From: Marinobacter caseinilyticus
Lineage (GTDB): Bacteria; Pseudomonadota; Gammaproteobacteria; Pseudomonadales; Oleiphilaceae
Direction of reading: 5' to 3'
Assembly (NCBI RefSeq): GCF_011074955.1
Contig: NZ_WUQJ01000017.1
Location: 1-64,000 of the forward strand
DNA: 64,000 nt
Every line of letters begins with the position of its first letter. Position 1 is the first letter of the stretch. This document shows, piece after piece, positions 36,551-47,517 of this stretch. Under the pieces are notes generated by a model, which was not told where the DNA came from, made no database searches, and worked only from the letters and a program-made list of their open reading frames with translations. The position numbers and the translations under genes are program-made.

Positions 36551-37977
36551 TGCAGCAACTGAGCGGTCTTGACACAACATTCCTGAATATTGAAAGCAAT
36601 GCGTGCCCCATGCACGTGGGTGGACTGGTCATTTTGGAGCCACCTACCCCCAAACCGGAAGACGGTGGTTTTGGGCAGATATTCAGACATATTGAAAGCC
36701 GCCTTGACCTGATCCCCCCACTGAGACGACGACTGGTCAGTTCACCACTGGGTCTGGACCACCCCTACTGGATCGAAGACCCGGATTTCGATCTGGTGCA
36801 CCATATCAAGCATCGTGCCCTGCCAAGTCCGGGCGACAATGGCAAACTCACCGACCTGGTGTGCGAACTCGCCAGTACCCGGCTGGATAGAAATCTGCCA
36901 TTGTGGCAAATAAACTTCGTTGAAGGCCTTCAGGATGGCCGGGTTGCCGTCATTACCAAGATGCACCACGCCGCCATTGATGGCATTTCCGGCGCCGAAA
37001 TTCTCGGAAATTTACTCGACCTGAAGCCCCAACCCGCCTCTGTCACAGAACCGGATACCCGCTGGCGGCCGGATGCTATTCCTTCGCTTGCCAAACTTGC
37101 CGGCCTGACAACAAAATCGTTAGCCCGGCGGCCTGGAAAAGCCGTACGCCTGATCCGCGACACCTGGCCATTCCTTGTTTCCTCTGGCCATGCCTTGTGG
37201 CAGCAACGCAAACTGTCCGGAAAGTTCACCGACCTCGTTACATTGGCGCCACGCACGCGGTTTAACTGTAAGATTTCCGCCCGGCGATCATTTGCATTTG
37301 GTTCCCTGGCGCTTGATCGGGTCAAAACCGTCAAGAATGCCTTCGGCACCACCGTCAACGATGTCGTGATGGCGGTATGCGGAGCGGCTTTGAGAACGTA
37401 TCTGGATGAAAAAGCCGAGTTACCTGAAAAACCGCTGGTTGCGGGCATACCCATGTCAACACGCACCGATGAGCAAAAAGGCGCTGCCGGCAATCAGGTG
37501 ACCTTTCTACGGGCAACGCTGCACACCGACGAGGCGGACCCCGTTGTCAGGCTGCAGAAAATCAGCCGGGAAATGGCCATTGCCAAGGAGCGCATGCGCG
37601 CGGTACCGGCCAATCTGATGGGCGACTGGGCCCAGCTACCGGCTCCGGCCCTAATGGCTCAGGCTGCCCGCCTGTACGAAAACTTCGCCATTCAGAACTA
37701 CCACACGCCAGCGTTCAATGTCGTCATTTCCAATGTGCCAGGTCCCACCGTGCCGCTGTATTTTGGTGGTCTGAAAGTCCTTGCACACTACCCGGTCAGC
37801 ATCCCGTTTCATGGCGCTTCTTTTAACATCACGTTCATGAGCTATTGCGGCAACCTGGACTTCGGACTGACGGCCAATTACGAGAGCGTGCCCGACATCG
37901 AGCATTTTGCAGAACTGATGGACACCGCGCTGGCATCCCTGGTGGAGCGAGCCGAGACTGCAGCGATGGTCAGCTAG
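36550..37977 (+). CDS. Wax ester synthase / diacylglycerol acyltransferase (WS/DGAT)
   Basis: Bifunctional-type acyltransferase making wax esters or triacylglycerol from acyl-CoA and fatty alcohol or diacylglycerol. The 475-residue protein has the catalytic HHxxxDG motif as HHAAIDG near residues 139-145. Other family blocks are SGLDTTFLNIES at the N terminus, the PLWQINFVEGL segment near 117 and the NVVISNVPGP motif near 389. The start is the ATG at 36550; a TTG one codon upstream is ignored. It forms a coupled pair with the alpha/beta hydrolase. Such genes are typical of lipid-storing marine bacteria and actinobacteria. Confidence 0.93.
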   Translation: MQQLSGLDTTFLNIESNACPMHVGGLVILEPPTPKPEDGGFGQIFRHIESRLDLIPPLRRRLVSSPLGLDHPYWIEDPDFDLVHHIKHRALPSPGDNGKLTDLVCELASTRLDRNLPLWQINFVEGLQDGRVAVITKMHHAAIDGISGAEILGNLLDLKPQPASVTEPDTRWRPDAIPSLAKLAGLTTKSLARRPGKAVRLIRDTWPFLVSSGHALWQQRKLSGKFTDLVTLAPRTRFNCKISARRSFAFGSLALDRVKTVKNAFGTTVNDVVMAVCGAALRTYLDEKAELPEKPLVAGIPMSTRTDEQKGAAGNQVTFLRATLHTDEADPVVRLQKISREMAIAKERMRAVPANLMGDWAQLPAPALMAQAARLYENFAIQNYHTPAFNVVISNVPGPTVPLYFGGLKVLAHYPVSIPFHGASFNITFMSYCGNLDFGLTANYESVPDIEHFAELMDTALASLVERAETAAMVS

Positions 37978-38007
37978 CCCGCTTGCCACACAGCACGCAA
38001 TCCAGGC

Positions 38008-38022
38008 ACCCGCGAGGCGGGT
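38008..38022. terminator. Small hairpin between convergent genes
   Basis: ACCCGC-GAG-GCGGGT forms a perfect six-pair stem with a three-base loop, 30 bases after the acyltransferase stop codon. No run of T follows on either strand, so a terminator role is only possible. It sits in the 150-base gap to the convergent mrp gene. Confidence 0.3.
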
Positions 38023-38127
38023 CATTACTAACTCTCGCGTCCGGTGCCCGGGGATCATGTTGACAGCCAGCCAGCGGCCGCAGACTGGCGCCGTCTGTGG
38101 CTTTCAGACCATCAGGACACGACTGCC

Positions 38128-39228
38128 TCAGTCGTCACTCATCGAAACACTGGGAATGGGGGAACTGAAATTGCGGGCACGCTGGGACAAGGTTGCGCCC
38201 ACTCGTCGGGCAATATCCCGGTAGCGTCTTGCTACTTCCGAGTCCGGCTCCGCCACGACGGAGGGGGTTCCACTGTCGGTCTGCTCCCGAATCGTCATAT
38301 GCAGGGGCAACTGGCCCAGCAACGTGGTGTCGTAGGCTTCCGCCACGCGCCCACCGCCGCCTTCGCCAAAGAGGTGTTCCTCATGACCGCAATGGCTGCA
38401 GATGTGGACGCTCATATTTTCGACCACGCCCAGCACCGGTATCTCCACTTTGCGGAACATTTCTATGCCCTTTTTGCAATCCAGCAAGGCAATGTCCTGT
38501 GGCGTGGTCACAATGACCGCGCCGGTGACAGGCACTTTTTGCGCCAACGTCAGCTGTATATCACCCGTGCCCGGTGGCATATCCACAATCAGATAATCGA
38601 GCTCATGCCAGAGAGTCTGTGTCAGCAATTGCTGCACGGCACCGCTCACCATAGGGCCGCGCCAGACCATGGGGGTTTTGTCCGTCACCAGAAACGCCAT
38701 CGACATGGCGTAAATGCCGTGGGCGGGTACGGGTATAAAGTATTTGTCCTCTTGGGTATCCGGGCGCTGGCCTTCCGGAATCCCCAACATCATGCCGACA
38801 CTCGGGCCGTAGATATCCGCGTCCAGGATGCCCACACGGGCCCCTTCCTGACTCAGCGCCAACGCCAGGTTGACGGCCGTGGTCGATTTGCCAACGCCAC
38901 CTTTGCCAGAGGCAACGGCAATAATATTCTTCACCCCGGCGATTGATTGCAGATTGTTCTGAGCCTGATGGGCACGAATATGCTGACGGACATCAACGAC
39001 TACGTCAGTCACACCGTCCACATCCTCAAGCGCGTTCCGAACGAGTTCCTTGAGCGCGCCGGCAATGCCCTGGGAGGCGTATCCCAGCTCAACCGACAAC
39101 GTCACCCGCCCCTCCCCGTCTGAAGCCAGAGACTTAACCGCCCCCATCTCATAGAGGTCCTGCTCAAGGTAGGGATCACGGTACTGACGTACCGCCATTT
39201 CGAGGGCTTGCTGGGAAATTGGCGTCAT
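38128..39228 (-). CDS. apbC: Iron-sulfur cluster carrier ATPase Mrp/ApbC
   Basis: A P-loop ATPase that carries and delivers Fe-S clusters. The 366-residue protein has an N-terminal DUF59-like domain (about residues 1-85, VTLSVELGYASQG), the deviant Walker A ASGKGGVGKSTTAVN near 105, DADIYGPSVGMMLG near 135, and the cluster-binding Cys pair in ICSHCGHEEHLFG near 275. The ATG at 39228 follows GGAGAG. It is divergent from metG, as in Pseudomonas. The C-terminal dozen residues are variable. Confidence 0.95.
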   Translation of the reverse strand: MTPISQQALEMAVRQYRDPYLEQDLYEMGAVKSLASDGEGRVTLSVELGYASQGIAGALKELVRNALEDVDGVTDVVVDVRQHIRAHQAQNNLQSIAGVKNIIAVASGKGGVGKSTTAVNLALALSQEGARVGILDADIYGPSVGMMLGIPEGQRPDTQEDKYFIPVPAHGIYAMSMAFLVTDKTPMVWRGPMVSGAVQQLLTQTLWHELDYLIVDMPPGTGDIQLTLAQKVPVTGAVIVTTPQDIALLDCKKGIEMFRKVEIPVLGVVENMSVHICSHCGHEEHLFGEGGGGRVAEAYDTTLLGQLPLHMTIREQTDSGTPSVVAEPDSEVARRYRDIARRVGATLSQRARNFSSPIPSVSMSDD

Positions 39229-39365
39229 GGAACTCTCCACACAGGTAAAAAAACCATTTACGGTCACGAAAATCGGGCTGGCCGGATGAAAAAAATGCGT
39301 CTGGAAGGTATCATCTGTGCCCGCTTCTGGCCATAACCATCCATGATCAAGGTTCGGACATTAAC

Positions 39366-41399
39366 ATGACGCATGCGAGCTCACTGAAACAACGCGATAT
39401 CCTGGTGACCAGCGCCCTGCCCTATGCCAACGGGCCAATTCATCTCGGACACCTGCTGGAATACATTCAGACCGACATCTGGGTGCGTTATCAGAAGCTG
39501 CGAGGCCACAACTGCCACTATGTGTGTGCCGACGATGCTCATGGTACTGCCATTATGCTACGGGCAGAGCGAGAAGGCATCTCCTCCGAAGAGCTGATTG
39601 CCCGTATCAACCAGGAGCACCAGGAAGACTTCAGCGGGTTTCATATCCGCTTTGACAACTACTACACCACGCATTCCGAAGAAAACCGCACGTTCTCCAG
39701 CTACATCTATAAGCAGCTGCAGGAAAACGGTCATATTGCGACCCGCAAGATCACGCAGGCGTTCGACCCCGAGAAGAATATGTTTCTCGCCGATCGTTTT
39801 ATCAAGGGCACGTGCCCCAAGTGCAAAACGGAAGACCAATACGGTGACAATTGCGAGGCCTGCGGTGCGACTTACACCCCAGCAGAGCTGATCAACCCCC
39901 GCTCGGCTGTGTCCGGTGCGACCCCGATTGAAAAAGAGTCCGAGCACTACTTCTTCCGGCTGCCTGAGTTTTCCGACTTCCTGAAAGCCTGGACACGCAG
40001 CGGCACCCTGCAGCCCCAGGTGGCCAACAAGTTGGCAGAATGGCTCGATGCCGGGCTCCAGGAGTGGGATATCAGCCGCGATGCGCCCTACTTCGGTTTC
40101 GAAATCCCCGATGCGCCGGGCAAGTACTTTTATGTCTGGCTGGACGCCCCGATCGGGTACCTGGCCAGTTTTAAAAATCTGTGTGACCGAGAAGGCATCG
40201 ACTTTCATCATTTCTGGAAACCTGATTCCACTGCCGAGGTCTACCACTTTATCGGCAAGGACATCATTAACTTCCATGCCCTGTTCTGGCCCTCCATGCT
40301 CCACAGCGCCGGATACCGGACACCCAGTGCCATTTATGCCCACGGGTTTGTCACCGTCAACGGCAAGAAAATGTCCAAGTCCCGGGGCACGTTCATCATG
40401 GCAAGGACCTACCTCGACCATTTGAATCCAGAGTATCTGCGCTACTACTTTGCGGCCAAGCTCACCGGCGGCGTCGACGACATGGACCTGAACCTGGAGG
40501 ATTTCGCCTTTCGCGTGAATTCAGACCTGGTCGGCAAGGTCGTCAACATTGCGAGCCGCAGTGCCGGGTTTATCACCAAACGTTTTGACGGCCAGTTGAG
40601 CCACGTCACCGAAAACGAACTGATGAAAACCTTTGTTGCGGCCGGCGATGAGATCGCTGAACTCTACGAGACCCGAGAATTCGGGCGTGCCATGCGGCGC
40701 ATCATGGAGCTGGCGGATACCGCCAACCAGTATGTCAACGACGAGCAGCCCTGGGTGATCGCCAAGCAGGAAGGCCAGGACGACAAGCTCCAGGCGATCT
40801 GCACCAATGCCCTGAACATGTTTCATCTTCTGATGACCTACCTGGCACCGGTGCTGCCCAAAACGGCTGAAGCGTCAGAAGCGTTTCTGAACGCATCACT
40901 CGACTGGAATAATCGCGCCACTCGATTGGAAAACCACAGCATCCAGAAATTCAGCCCGTTGATGAGCCGGGTCGAGATGCCACAGATCGACCAGATGCTC
41001 GAGGCCTCCAGGGACGAGATGCCCGCTGCGGTGGGTGACAAGCCCGTTGAAACCCATGCCGACCCTATTGCCGATGAAATCGAATTTAGTGACTTTGCCA
41101 AAGTCGACCTCCGGGTCGCCGAAATAGTAAAAGCGGAGCATGTGGAAGGCGCGGACAAACTGTTGCGCTTGACACTGAACATTGGTGAAGGTGAGCGCAA
41201 TGTCTTTGCCGGCATCAAGTCCGCTTACACGCCGGAGCAATTGCAAGGCCGCCTGACAGTGATGGTTGCGAACCTGAAACCGCGTAAGATGAAGTTTGGA
41301 CTGTCGGAAGGGATGGTGTTAGCGGCGGGTCCCGGCGGCAAGGACATTTTTATCCTGTCGCCAGATTCCGGGGCAACTCCCGGCATGCGGATTATGTAG
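39366..41399 (+). CDS. metG: Methionine--tRNA ligase
   Basis: Charges tRNA-Met and initiator tRNA. The 677-residue protein has HLGH near residue 25, the zinc-binding insert with CPKC and CEAC near 149-163, and KMSKS near 336. An anticodon-binding helical domain follows, then a C-terminal OB-fold tRNA-binding domain (about 575-677, [20 protein letters not shown]), so it is the dimeric long form. The ATG start gives [23 protein letters not shown]. It is followed 21 bases later by rsxA. Confidence 0.98.
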   Translation: MTHASSLKQRDILVTSALPYANGPIHLGHLLEYIQTDIWVRYQKLRGHNCHYVCADDAHGTAIMLRAEREGISSEELIARINQEHQEDFSGFHIRFDNYYTTHSEENRTFSSYIYKQLQENGHIATRKITQAFDPEKNMFLADRFIKGTCPKCKTEDQYGDNCEACGATYTPAELINPRSAVSGATPIEKESEHYFFRLPEFSDFLKAWTRSGTLQPQVANKLAEWLDAGLQEWDISRDAPYFGFEIPDAPGKYFYVWLDAPIGYLASFKNLCDREGIDFHHFWKPDSTAEVYHFIGKDIINFHALFWPSMLHSAGYRTPSAIYAHGFVTVNGKKMSKSRGTFIMARTYLDHLNPEYLRYYFAAKLTGGVDDMDLNLEDFAFRVNSDLVGKVVNIASRSAGFITKRFDGQLSHVTENELMKTFVAAGDEIAELYETREFGRAMRRIMELADTANQYVNDEQPWVIAKQEGQDDKLQAICTNALNMFHLLMTYLAPVLPKTAEASEAFLNASLDWNNRATRLENHSIQKFSPLMSRVEMPQIDQMLEASRDEMPAAVGDKPVETHADPIADEIEFSDFAKVDLRVAEIVKAEHVEGADKLLRLTLNIGEGERNVFAGIKSAYTPEQLQGRLTVMVANLKPRKMKFGLSEGMVLAAGPGGKDIFILSPDSGATPGMRIM

Positions 41400-41420
41400 C
41401 GCGGGCAACAGCGAGCGATT

Positions 41421-42002
41421 ATGTCTGAATACCTGCTTATTCTGGTCAGCACTATCCTGGTCAATAACTTTGTGCTGGTCCAGTTTCTCGGCTTGTGCCC
41501 CTTCATGGGGGTATCCGGGAAACTGGAGACTGCCATGGGCATGTCGCTCGCGACCACGTTTGTCCTCACTCTGGCCTCGGTTTGCAGTTACCTCGCTTAC
41601 ACCTACCTGCTGGAACCTTTGGGCCTGGAGTTTCTCAAAACCATTACCTTTATTCTCGTGATAGCGGTGGTGGTTCAGTTCACCGAAATGGTGGTCCGCA
41701 AAACCAGTCCGCTGCTCTATCGGGTACTCGGAATTTTTCTGCCCTTGATTACAACCAACTGCGCGGTGCTGGGGGTGGCACTGCTCAATCTCAACCGTCA
41801 CAACAATTTTGTGGAGTCCGTGCTCTATGGTCTGGGGGCGGCTGGCGGCTTCTCACTGGTGCTGGTGATGTTTGCTGCCATGCGGGAGCGCATCGCGGTA
41901 TCCGACGTCCCAGTGGTGTTTCGCGGCGCCTCCATTGGCCTGATTACCGCGGGGTTGATGTCACTCGCGTTCCTGGGTTTCACCGGCCTGGTCAGCGTGT
42001 AA
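41421..42002 (+). CDS. rsxA: Rnf electron transport complex subunit A
   Basis: Membrane subunit of the ion-translocating Rnf complex, which couples ferredoxin and NAD redox chemistry to a membrane gradient; in E. coli the same set (Rsx) reduces SoxR. The 193-residue protein has six membrane helices and the family pattern [19 protein letters not shown] at residues 15-33, with a conserved Cys near the membrane core. It matches the usual length of 193 residues. First gene of the complete rsxABCDGE set. Confidence 0.96.
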   Translation: MSEYLLILVSTILVNNFVLVQFLGLCPFMGVSGKLETAMGMSLATTFVLTLASVCSYLAYTYLLEPLGLEFLKTITFILVIAVVVQFTEMVVRKTSPLLYRVLGIFLPLITTNCAVLGVALLNLNRHNNFVESVLYGLGAAGGFSLVLVMFAAMRERIAVSDVPVVFRGASIGLITAGLMSLAFLGFTGLVSV

Positions 42003-42017
42003 GGGAGTGATAGCCTC

Positions 42018-42596
42018 ATGTGGATGAACATTCTCATTGCGGTGGCCGTTCTGCTCACCATGGCGCTCATCTTCGGCGGCATCCTGGGCTATGCCGCCGA
42101 GCGATTCCGGGTTGAAGGCAACCCATTGGTTGAGCAGATCGACTCTCTGTTGCCACAAACCCAATGCGGTCAGTGTGGCTTTCCGGGCTGCCGACCGTAC
42201 GCCGAATCCATCGCCCAGGGTGATGCCATCAATAAATGCCCACCGGGTGGCGAAGGCACCATCAAGGCGCTGGCCGACCTGCTGGACATTGAACCCCAGC
42301 CACTGGATGCCGAGCATGGGGTGGAGCAGGACAAGCGGGTCGCGGTCATTCGCGAAGACGAGTGCATCGGTTGCACCAAATGCATCCAGGCCTGCCCAGT
42401 CGATGCCATTCTTGGCGCCGCCAAACATATGCACACGGTAATCGAAAGCGAGTGCACCGGTTGCGACCTCTGTGTTGAGCCCTGCCCGGTAGATTGCATT
42501 GATATGGTGACCCTGGAGCCGGACATTCGGAACTGGACCTGGAGCCCACCGGGTCAGTCCATCATAACCACCGATCGTCAGGGAGCCCATGCGTAA
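42018..42596 (+). CDS. rsxB: Rnf electron transport complex subunit B
   Basis: Iron-sulfur subunit of Rnf. The 192-residue protein has an N-terminal membrane helix (about residues 3-26), then a cluster motif with CGQCGFPGC near 51-59. Two ferredoxin-type 4Fe-4S motifs follow: [16 protein letters not shown] near 115 and [16 protein letters not shown] near 145. The first motif plus the two ferredoxin sets is the standard RnfB layout. It shares one base with rsxC (TAATG). Confidence 0.97.
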   Translation: MWMNILIAVAVLLTMALIFGGILGYAAERFRVEGNPLVEQIDSLLPQTQCGQCGFPGCRPYAESIAQGDAINKCPPGGEGTIKALADLLDIEPQPLDAEHGVEQDKRVAVIREDECIGCTKCIQACPVDAILGAAKHMHTVIESECTGCDLCVEPCPVDCIDMVTLEPDIRNWTWSPPGQSIITTDRQGAHA

Positions 42597-44392
42597 TGCG
42601 CAAGCTTTGGGATTTCTCCGGTGGTATACACCCACCCGAGCATAAACATCAATCAACCACTCGCCCCATTCAACCGGCCGGGCTGCCGGACATCCTCATT
42701 CTGCCGCTGCAACAGCACATAGGCTCGCCTGCGGAGACCCAGGTGGCGGCGGGCGACAGGGTGCTCAAGGGCGATTGCCTGGCTGGGGCCATCGGCACCA
42801 TGGGCGTGCCGGTGCACGCGCCCACGTCCGGCACCATCGAATCGGTATCGAAACATCCTGTGCCGCACCCCTCTGGCATGGTGGACTGGTGCATCACCCT
42901 GAAACCGGACGGCGAGGACTGCTGGGGCGAGCGACTGCCGTTAATCAATTATACCCGCCACGAGCGCACCGCCGTACTTGGCAGAATTCGTGACGCCGGC
43001 GTTGTCGGACTGGGCGGGGCGGGGTTCCCAACCAATATCAAACTGCGCCCGCCGCGTCGGGACAAAGTCGATACACTGATCCTGAACGGCGCGGAGTGCG
43101 AGCCCTACATCACCGCCGACGATATGTTGATGCGCGAGCACGCAGCCGATGTTGTATCGGGTCTGAACATCATGGCCTGGTTGCTGCAACCCGAACGCTG
43201 CGTCATCGGGGTTGAAGACAACAAACCGGAGGCGATAGCGGCGCTTCAGGCGGCCGCCAAAGACACATTGATTGATGTGGTGGTGATTCCGACCAAATAC
43301 CCTTCCGGCGGTGAAAAACAGCTGATCCAGATTCTGACCGGCCTCGAAGTGCCCCACAATGGCATCCCTGCAGATATTGGCGTGATGTGCCAGAACGTCG
43401 GCACCGCCGTGGCCGTTTGCCGCGCCGTTGTTCACGGCGAGCCGCTGATATCCCGCATCACCTCGGTGACCGGCGAGGCCGTCAGCAATCCAGGGAATTA
43501 CGCGGTGCGGCTGGGCACCCCGGTGCGCTATCTGCTCGACCAGGCCGGGGTGGACGCGCAGCGACTGGAGCGCCTGGTGCTGGGCGGGCCGATGATGGGG
43601 TACACCCTGCAAAGTACCGACATTCCAATCGTAAAGACCACCAACTGCATCATCGCCGCGGCCAGGGGTGAATTGCCAGAGCCACCCCCGGAGCAACCCT
43701 GCATACGCTGTGGCGCCTGTGCGGAAGCCTGCCCCATGGCGTTGCTGCCGCAGCAACTGTTTTGGTACAGCAAAGCGCAAGAATTTGAAAAAGCGGAGCA
43801 TCAGAATCTGTTCGATTGCATTGAATGTGGTGCCTGCTCCTATGTTTGCCCGAGCAGCATCCCTCTGGTTCAGTACTACCGCTTCGCCAAGGGCGAAATT
43901 CGTACCCAGCGCGCGGAGCACCTTAAGGCCGATCGCGCACGGGTGCGATTTGAAGCTCGTCAGGCGCGCCTGGAACGCGAGCAAGCTGAGAAGGAGGCCC
44001 GCCGGCAGGAGCGCGCCCGTGCGGCTGCCGAAAGCCAGCTTCAGAAAAAACAGGCGGCGCAATCGGCACCGTCAGACGACCGGGCTGCGCGCGCTGTCGC
44101 GGTGCAGCAGGCACTGGCCCGAAAAAGTGAGCAAGTCAAAGCCAAGTTCCCTGCCGCGACGGTCGATGGCAGCGAAACGCCCGACTTGCAGGTTCTGGAG
44201 CAACAACGGGACCAGGCCCGTGAAAAACTGGCAACCATGAAAACGATGCTCGCCGATGCCCGAACGGCGGACGCTGACAACGTCGATAAACTGGAACGGG
44301 CAGTCACAAAAAATATAGAGCGTGTCAAACGGGCTGAGGACGCAGTCAAAGCCGCTCAGCCACCGGCAACGGACACCACGGAACAACCATGA
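42596..44392 (+). CDS. rsxC: Rnf electron transport complex subunit C
   Basis: The NADH-side flavoprotein-like subunit of Rnf, related to NuoF. The 598-residue protein has a biotinyl-lipoyl-like N-terminal domain, the nucleotide-binding [13 protein letters not shown] near residue 138, and two 4Fe-4S motifs, [15 protein letters not shown] near 369 and [16 protein letters not shown] near 408. From about 440 a long charged coiled-coil tail ([18 protein letters not shown] and similar) runs to the C terminus, a variable feature of RsxC. It overlaps rsxD by four bases (ATGA). Confidence 0.96.
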   Translation: MRKLWDFSGGIHPPEHKHQSTTRPIQPAGLPDILILPLQQHIGSPAETQVAAGDRVLKGDCLAGAIGTMGVPVHAPTSGTIESVSKHPVPHPSGMVDWCITLKPDGEDCWGERLPLINYTRHERTAVLGRIRDAGVVGLGGAGFPTNIKLRPPRRDKVDTLILNGAECEPYITADDMLMREHAADVVSGLNIMAWLLQPERCVIGVEDNKPEAIAALQAAAKDTLIDVVVIPTKYPSGGEKQLIQILTGLEVPHNGIPADIGVMCQNVGTAVAVCRAVVHGEPLISRITSVTGEAVSNPGNYAVRLGTPVRYLLDQAGVDAQRLERLVLGGPMMGYTLQSTDIPIVKTTNCIIAAARGELPEPPPEQPCIRCGACAEACPMALLPQQLFWYSKAQEFEKAEHQNLFDCIECGACSYVCPSSIPLVQYYRFAKGEIRTQRAEHLKADRARVRFEARQARLEREQAEKEARRQERARAAAESQLQKKQAAQSAPSDDRAARAVAVQQALARKSEQVKAKFPAATVDGSETPDLQVLEQQRDQAREKLATMKTMLADARTADADNVDKLERAVTKNIERVKRAEDAVKAAQPPATDTTEQP

Positions 44393-45441
44393 CCCTACGA
44401 CAGCAATCTTCGCCACACACCCGGTCCGCCCGCTCAACCTCCCGGGTCATGCTTTGGGTCATACTGGCCACCCTCCCCGGCCTTGCCGTTCAGACCGTGT
44501 TTTTTGGCTGGGGCAATCTGATCAACGTGATCTGGTGTGTCGCCCTCGCCATCGTCGCCGAGGCTGCAGTGCTGAAGCTCAGGCAGCGACCGCTGGCGTT
44601 CTGCCTATCGGATAACACCGCGGCTGTCACCGGACTGCTGCTGGGCCTTGCATTGCCCCCGTTAACCCCTTGGTGGGTGTCATTGGTAGCGGTATTCGCC
44701 GCGATTGTTATGGCCAAGCAACTTTATGGTGGCCTTGGCTCCAACCCTTTTAACCCGGCCATGGTGGGCTATGCCCTGGTGCTGGTCTCGTTTCCTGTGG
44801 CCATGACGACCACCTGGGCGGCACCGGCCGGTCTGTGGCACAGCGCACCCGGTTTTACCGAAACGCTGGGCCTTATCCTGCACGGTCAACACTCGGTCAT
44901 CGATGCCTACACCATGGCGACGCCTCTGGACGTCTATAAGCACGACATAGGCAGCCTGATCGCCGAAGAAGTCAGACAACACCCGACGTTTGGTGAAGGC
45001 GTGGCGAAGGGCTGGGAGTGGGTGAACGCCGCGTTTTTGGCCGGCGGTATCGGCCTGATTGCGCTCCGGATCATCACCTGGCACATTCCAGCCAGTGTTC
45101 TGGCAGCACTCGGTATCATGAGCCTGGCCTTCGGCAGCAACGAAGACCTTCATGCCCCACTGACACTGCATCTGTTGGCGGGGGCGACCATGCTGGGGGC
45201 CTTCTTTATCGCCACCGATCCGGTATCGGCGGCGACCAGCCCTCTGGGCAAGCTGATTTATGGCGCCGGCATCGGCGTTCTGCTCTATGTCATCCGTACT
45301 TGGGGCAGTTACCCGGACGCCGTTGCTTTCGCGGTTCTGCTGATGAATTTTGCGGTGCCTTTCATCGATCACTACACCCCGCCACGAACCTACGGCCACC
45401 GCAAGGCCCGGCGCGGGATTGCAACCAAGGCGTCGGGGTAA
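44389..45441 (+). CDS. rsxD: Rnf electron transport complex subunit D
   Basis: Membrane flavoprotein subunit of Rnf, homologous to NqrB. The 350-residue protein has multiple membrane helices and the covalent-FMN motif in [10 protein letters not shown] near residue 182, where the flavin-linked threonine of the family lies. [19 protein letters not shown] near 114 and [21 protein letters not shown] near 271 are family signatures. It is coupled to rsxC and followed by rsxG with five bases between. Confidence 0.95.
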   Translation: MTLRQQSSPHTRSARSTSRVMLWVILATLPGLAVQTVFFGWGNLINVIWCVALAIVAEAAVLKLRQRPLAFCLSDNTAAVTGLLLGLALPPLTPWWVSLVAVFAAIVMAKQLYGGLGSNPFNPAMVGYALVLVSFPVAMTTTWAAPAGLWHSAPGFTETLGLILHGQHSVIDAYTMATPLDVYKHDIGSLIAEEVRQHPTFGEGVAKGWEWVNAAFLAGGIGLIALRIITWHIPASVLAALGIMSLAFGSNEDLHAPLTLHLLAGATMLGAFFIATDPVSAATSPLGKLIYGAGIGVLLYVIRTWGSYPDAVAFAVLLMNFAVPFIDHYTPPRTYGHRKARRGIATKASG

Positions 45442-45446
45442 TCACG

Positions 45447-46076
45447 GTGGCTATTAAACGCTCAATCATTCGAAACGCTCTGGGACTGGGGCTGTTTGCA
45501 ATTATCACTGCGGGCATCATTGCCGTGACTCAGGCGGTAACAGCCGAGCGAATCGCCGAACAGACCCGCAAAGCGGAAGCGGCAGCATTGTTCGACATCA
45601 TTCCTGAGCGGCAACACGACAATGACCTGCTCTCTGATACCGTGACCTTGCCACCGTCGCCACTATTGGGCACCGGTGATATTGGCCACGGCTGGGTCGC
45701 TCGCCAGAATGACCAACCGGTAGGTGTTATCCTGCCGGTCATGGCCCCAGACGGATACTCTGGCAACATTCGCTTGTTAGTGGGCATTGGGCACGACACC
45801 CAGGTACTGGGTGTGCGAGTGACGAGCCATCGCGAGACGCCCGGACTTGGCGATAAAATCGAGCTCCGAAAATCCAGCTGGGTGCGCACTTTCGATGGCC
45901 GCTCATTGGGCGATCCCGCCCCCGAACAATGGACCGTTGCCAAAAATGGCGGCGCCTTTGATCAATTTACCGGAGCGACCATTACGCCTCGGGCGGTGGT
46001 CAAGGCCGTCAAAAAAGCTCTGATCTATTTTGATAACCATCAAGGTACGCTCCTGTCTGATACGAGCAACCAATAA
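45447..46076 (+). CDS. rsxG: Rnf electron transport complex subunit G
   Basis: Subunit with a periplasmic covalent FMN. The 209-residue product from the GTG at 45447 begins [20 protein letters not shown], one membrane anchor followed by a periplasmic domain. The FMN attachment motif is [11 protein letters not shown] near residue 173 (threonine in the GATIT part). [13 protein letters not shown] near 131 is also conserved. The frame is open far upstream into rsxD, but only this start fits the family. Confidence 0.93.
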   Translation: MAIKRSIIRNALGLGLFAIITAGIIAVTQAVTAERIAEQTRKAEAAALFDIIPERQHDNDLLSDTVTLPPSPLLGTGDIGHGWVARQNDQPVGVILPVMAPDGYSGNIRLLVGIGHDTQVLGVRVTSHRETPGLGDKIELRKSSWVRTFDGRSLGDPAPEQWTVAKNGGAFDQFTGATITPRAVVKAVKKALIYFDNHQGTLLSDTSNQ

Positions 46077-46090
46077 CCGGACCTCACGCA

Positions 46091-46807
46091 ATGGCTACAA
46101 AAACGAACGCTGAGATCATCAAGGACGGTCTTTGGACCAATAATCCCGCCCTGGTGCAGGTACTGGGACTTTGCCCCTTGTTGGCGGTCACCAGCACGGT
46201 GGTGAATGCGATTGGCCTTGGGCTTGCTACGTTGATGGTGCTGGTGGGCTCCAACCTGGCGGTATCGCTGATCCGGAATTTCGTGTCGGAATCGGTGCGG
46301 CTACCCGCCTTTGTGATGATTATTGCCTCCTATGTCACCTGCGCTGAATTGCTGATGCAAGCCTACACCTACGAGCTGTACCAGATTCTCGGTATTTTTA
46401 TCCCGCTGATCGTCACCAATTGCGCCATCCTTGGCCGCGCCGATGCGTTTGCCTCCAAGAACGCTCCCGGACCTGCCATTCTGGACGGCATCATGATGGG
46501 CGTTGGTTTTTTGCTGGTACTGATGGTGCTTGGGGCAATGCGCGAACTGCTGGGCCAAGGCACCCTGTTCGCCGGCATGGACCTGCTGCTGGGGCCTGCG
46601 GCCGCCGACTGGGTCGTCAGGCCCATTGCGGAATATCCAGACATGCTGTTCATGGTGTTACCGCCAGGCGCATTTGTCGGGCTCGGCCTGCTCATTGCGA
46701 TCAAGAATGGCATCGACCAGCGTATAAAAACACGGCAACTGGCCCGCGCCGACGTAGCCGGGCCGACTGGATCCAAACGAGTTCGGGTAACAGGAAACGT
46801 GTCGTAA
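46091..46807 (+). CDS. rsxE: Rnf electron transport complex subunit E
   Basis: Membrane subunit related to RsxA with the opposite topology. The 238-residue protein has six helices and [21 protein letters not shown] near residue 11, with the symmetry-related Cys pair shared with Rsx[17 protein letters not shown] near 112 is a signature. It completes the set and ends 14 bases before nth. Confidence 0.95.
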   Translation: MATKTNAEIIKDGLWTNNPALVQVLGLCPLLAVTSTVVNAIGLGLATLMVLVGSNLAVSLIRNFVSESVRLPAFVMIIASYVTCAELLMQAYTYELYQILGIFIPLIVTNCAILGRADAFASKNAPGPAILDGIMMGVGFLLVLMVLGAMRELLGQGTLFAGMDLLLGPAAADWVVRPIAEYPDMLFMVLPPGAFVGLGLLIAIKNGIDQRIKTRQLARADVAGPTGSKRVRVTGNVS

Positions 46808-46820
46808 TGACGGTAAAGAC

Positions 46821-47462
46821 ATGAACAAACAGAAACGAATAGAAATTTTTGAACGGTTACGCGCGGCGAACCCAACGCCAACGACAGAACTGGCCTACAA
46901 CTCGATATTTGAATTACTGATTTCGGTCATTCTCTCGGCTCAGGCCACCGATGTGGGCGTCAACAAAGCCACCGCCAAGCTGTACCCAGTCGCCAACACA
47001 CCAGAGAGCATTTTGGCGTTGGGCGTAGACGGCCTGAAAGACTACATCAAGACCATTGGCCTGTTTAACAGCAAGGCTGAAAATGTCATCAAGACCTGTC
47101 GCGCGCTGATTGAACATCATGGCAGCCAGGTTCCGGATACCCGGGAGGCTTTGGAAGCCTTGCCGGGTGTCGGGCGCAAGACCGCTAATGTGGTGTTGAA
47201 CACCGCATTCGGTCAACCGGCGATGGCGGTGGACACTCATATATTTCGAGTCGCCAATCGCACGGGCATTGCTCCCGGCAAGAATGTACTTGAAGTGGAA
47301 AAGCGACTGATGCGTTTGGTGCCCAAAGAATTTCTACTGGACGCCCATCACTGGCTTATTTTGCACGGTCGATACACCTGCACCGCCAGAAAGCCCCGCT
47401 GCGGGGCGTGTATCATTGAAGATCTTTGTGAATTCAAGCACAAACGGGACTACCTGGAATAA
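46821..47462 (+). CDS. nth: Endonuclease III
   Basis: DNA glycosylase/AP lyase that removes oxidised pyrimidines. The 213-residue protein has a helix-hairpin-helix near residue 112 (LPGVGRKTANVVLN, catalytic Lys in GRKTA) and the catalytic Asp in AVDTHIFRVANR near 137. The C-terminal 4Fe-4S cluster Cys pattern C-x6-C-x2-C-x5-C begins near 190 (CTARKPRCGACIIEDLC). Following the rnf genes is the conserved position; its Fe-S cluster and Rnf redox role may be linked. Confidence 0.97.
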   Translation: MNKQKRIEIFERLRAANPTPTTELAYNSIFELLISVILSAQATDVGVNKATAKLYPVANTPESILALGVDGLKDYIKTIGLFNSKAENVIKTCRALIEHHGSQVPDTREALEALPGVGRKTANVVLNTAFGQPAMAVDTHIFRVANRTGIAPGKNVLEVEKRLMRLVPKEFLLDAHHWLILHGRYTCTARKPRCGACIIEDLCEFKHKRDYLE

Positions 47463-47478
47463 CTCGGCATTCAACGTA

Positions 47479-47510
47479 AAGGCTGCAGGCCGGACAAGAC
47501 CTGCAGCCTT
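47479..47510. terminator. Bidirectional hairpin between nth and the chalcone-isomerase-like gene
   Basis: A perfect eleven-pair inverted repeat (47479-47489 with 47500-47510, ten-base loop) fills the 55-base gap between two convergent stop codons. Only short T runs flank it (CTTTACG on the minus side), so termination may be modest but could serve both strands. Confidence 0.65.
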
Positions 47511-47517
47511 ACCCGGC

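Noticed and set aside
42941-44062. 373-codon open frame antisense to rsxC
   Set aside because: Fully contained opposite rsxC with its iron-sulfur motifs intact on the other strand; a shadow frame.
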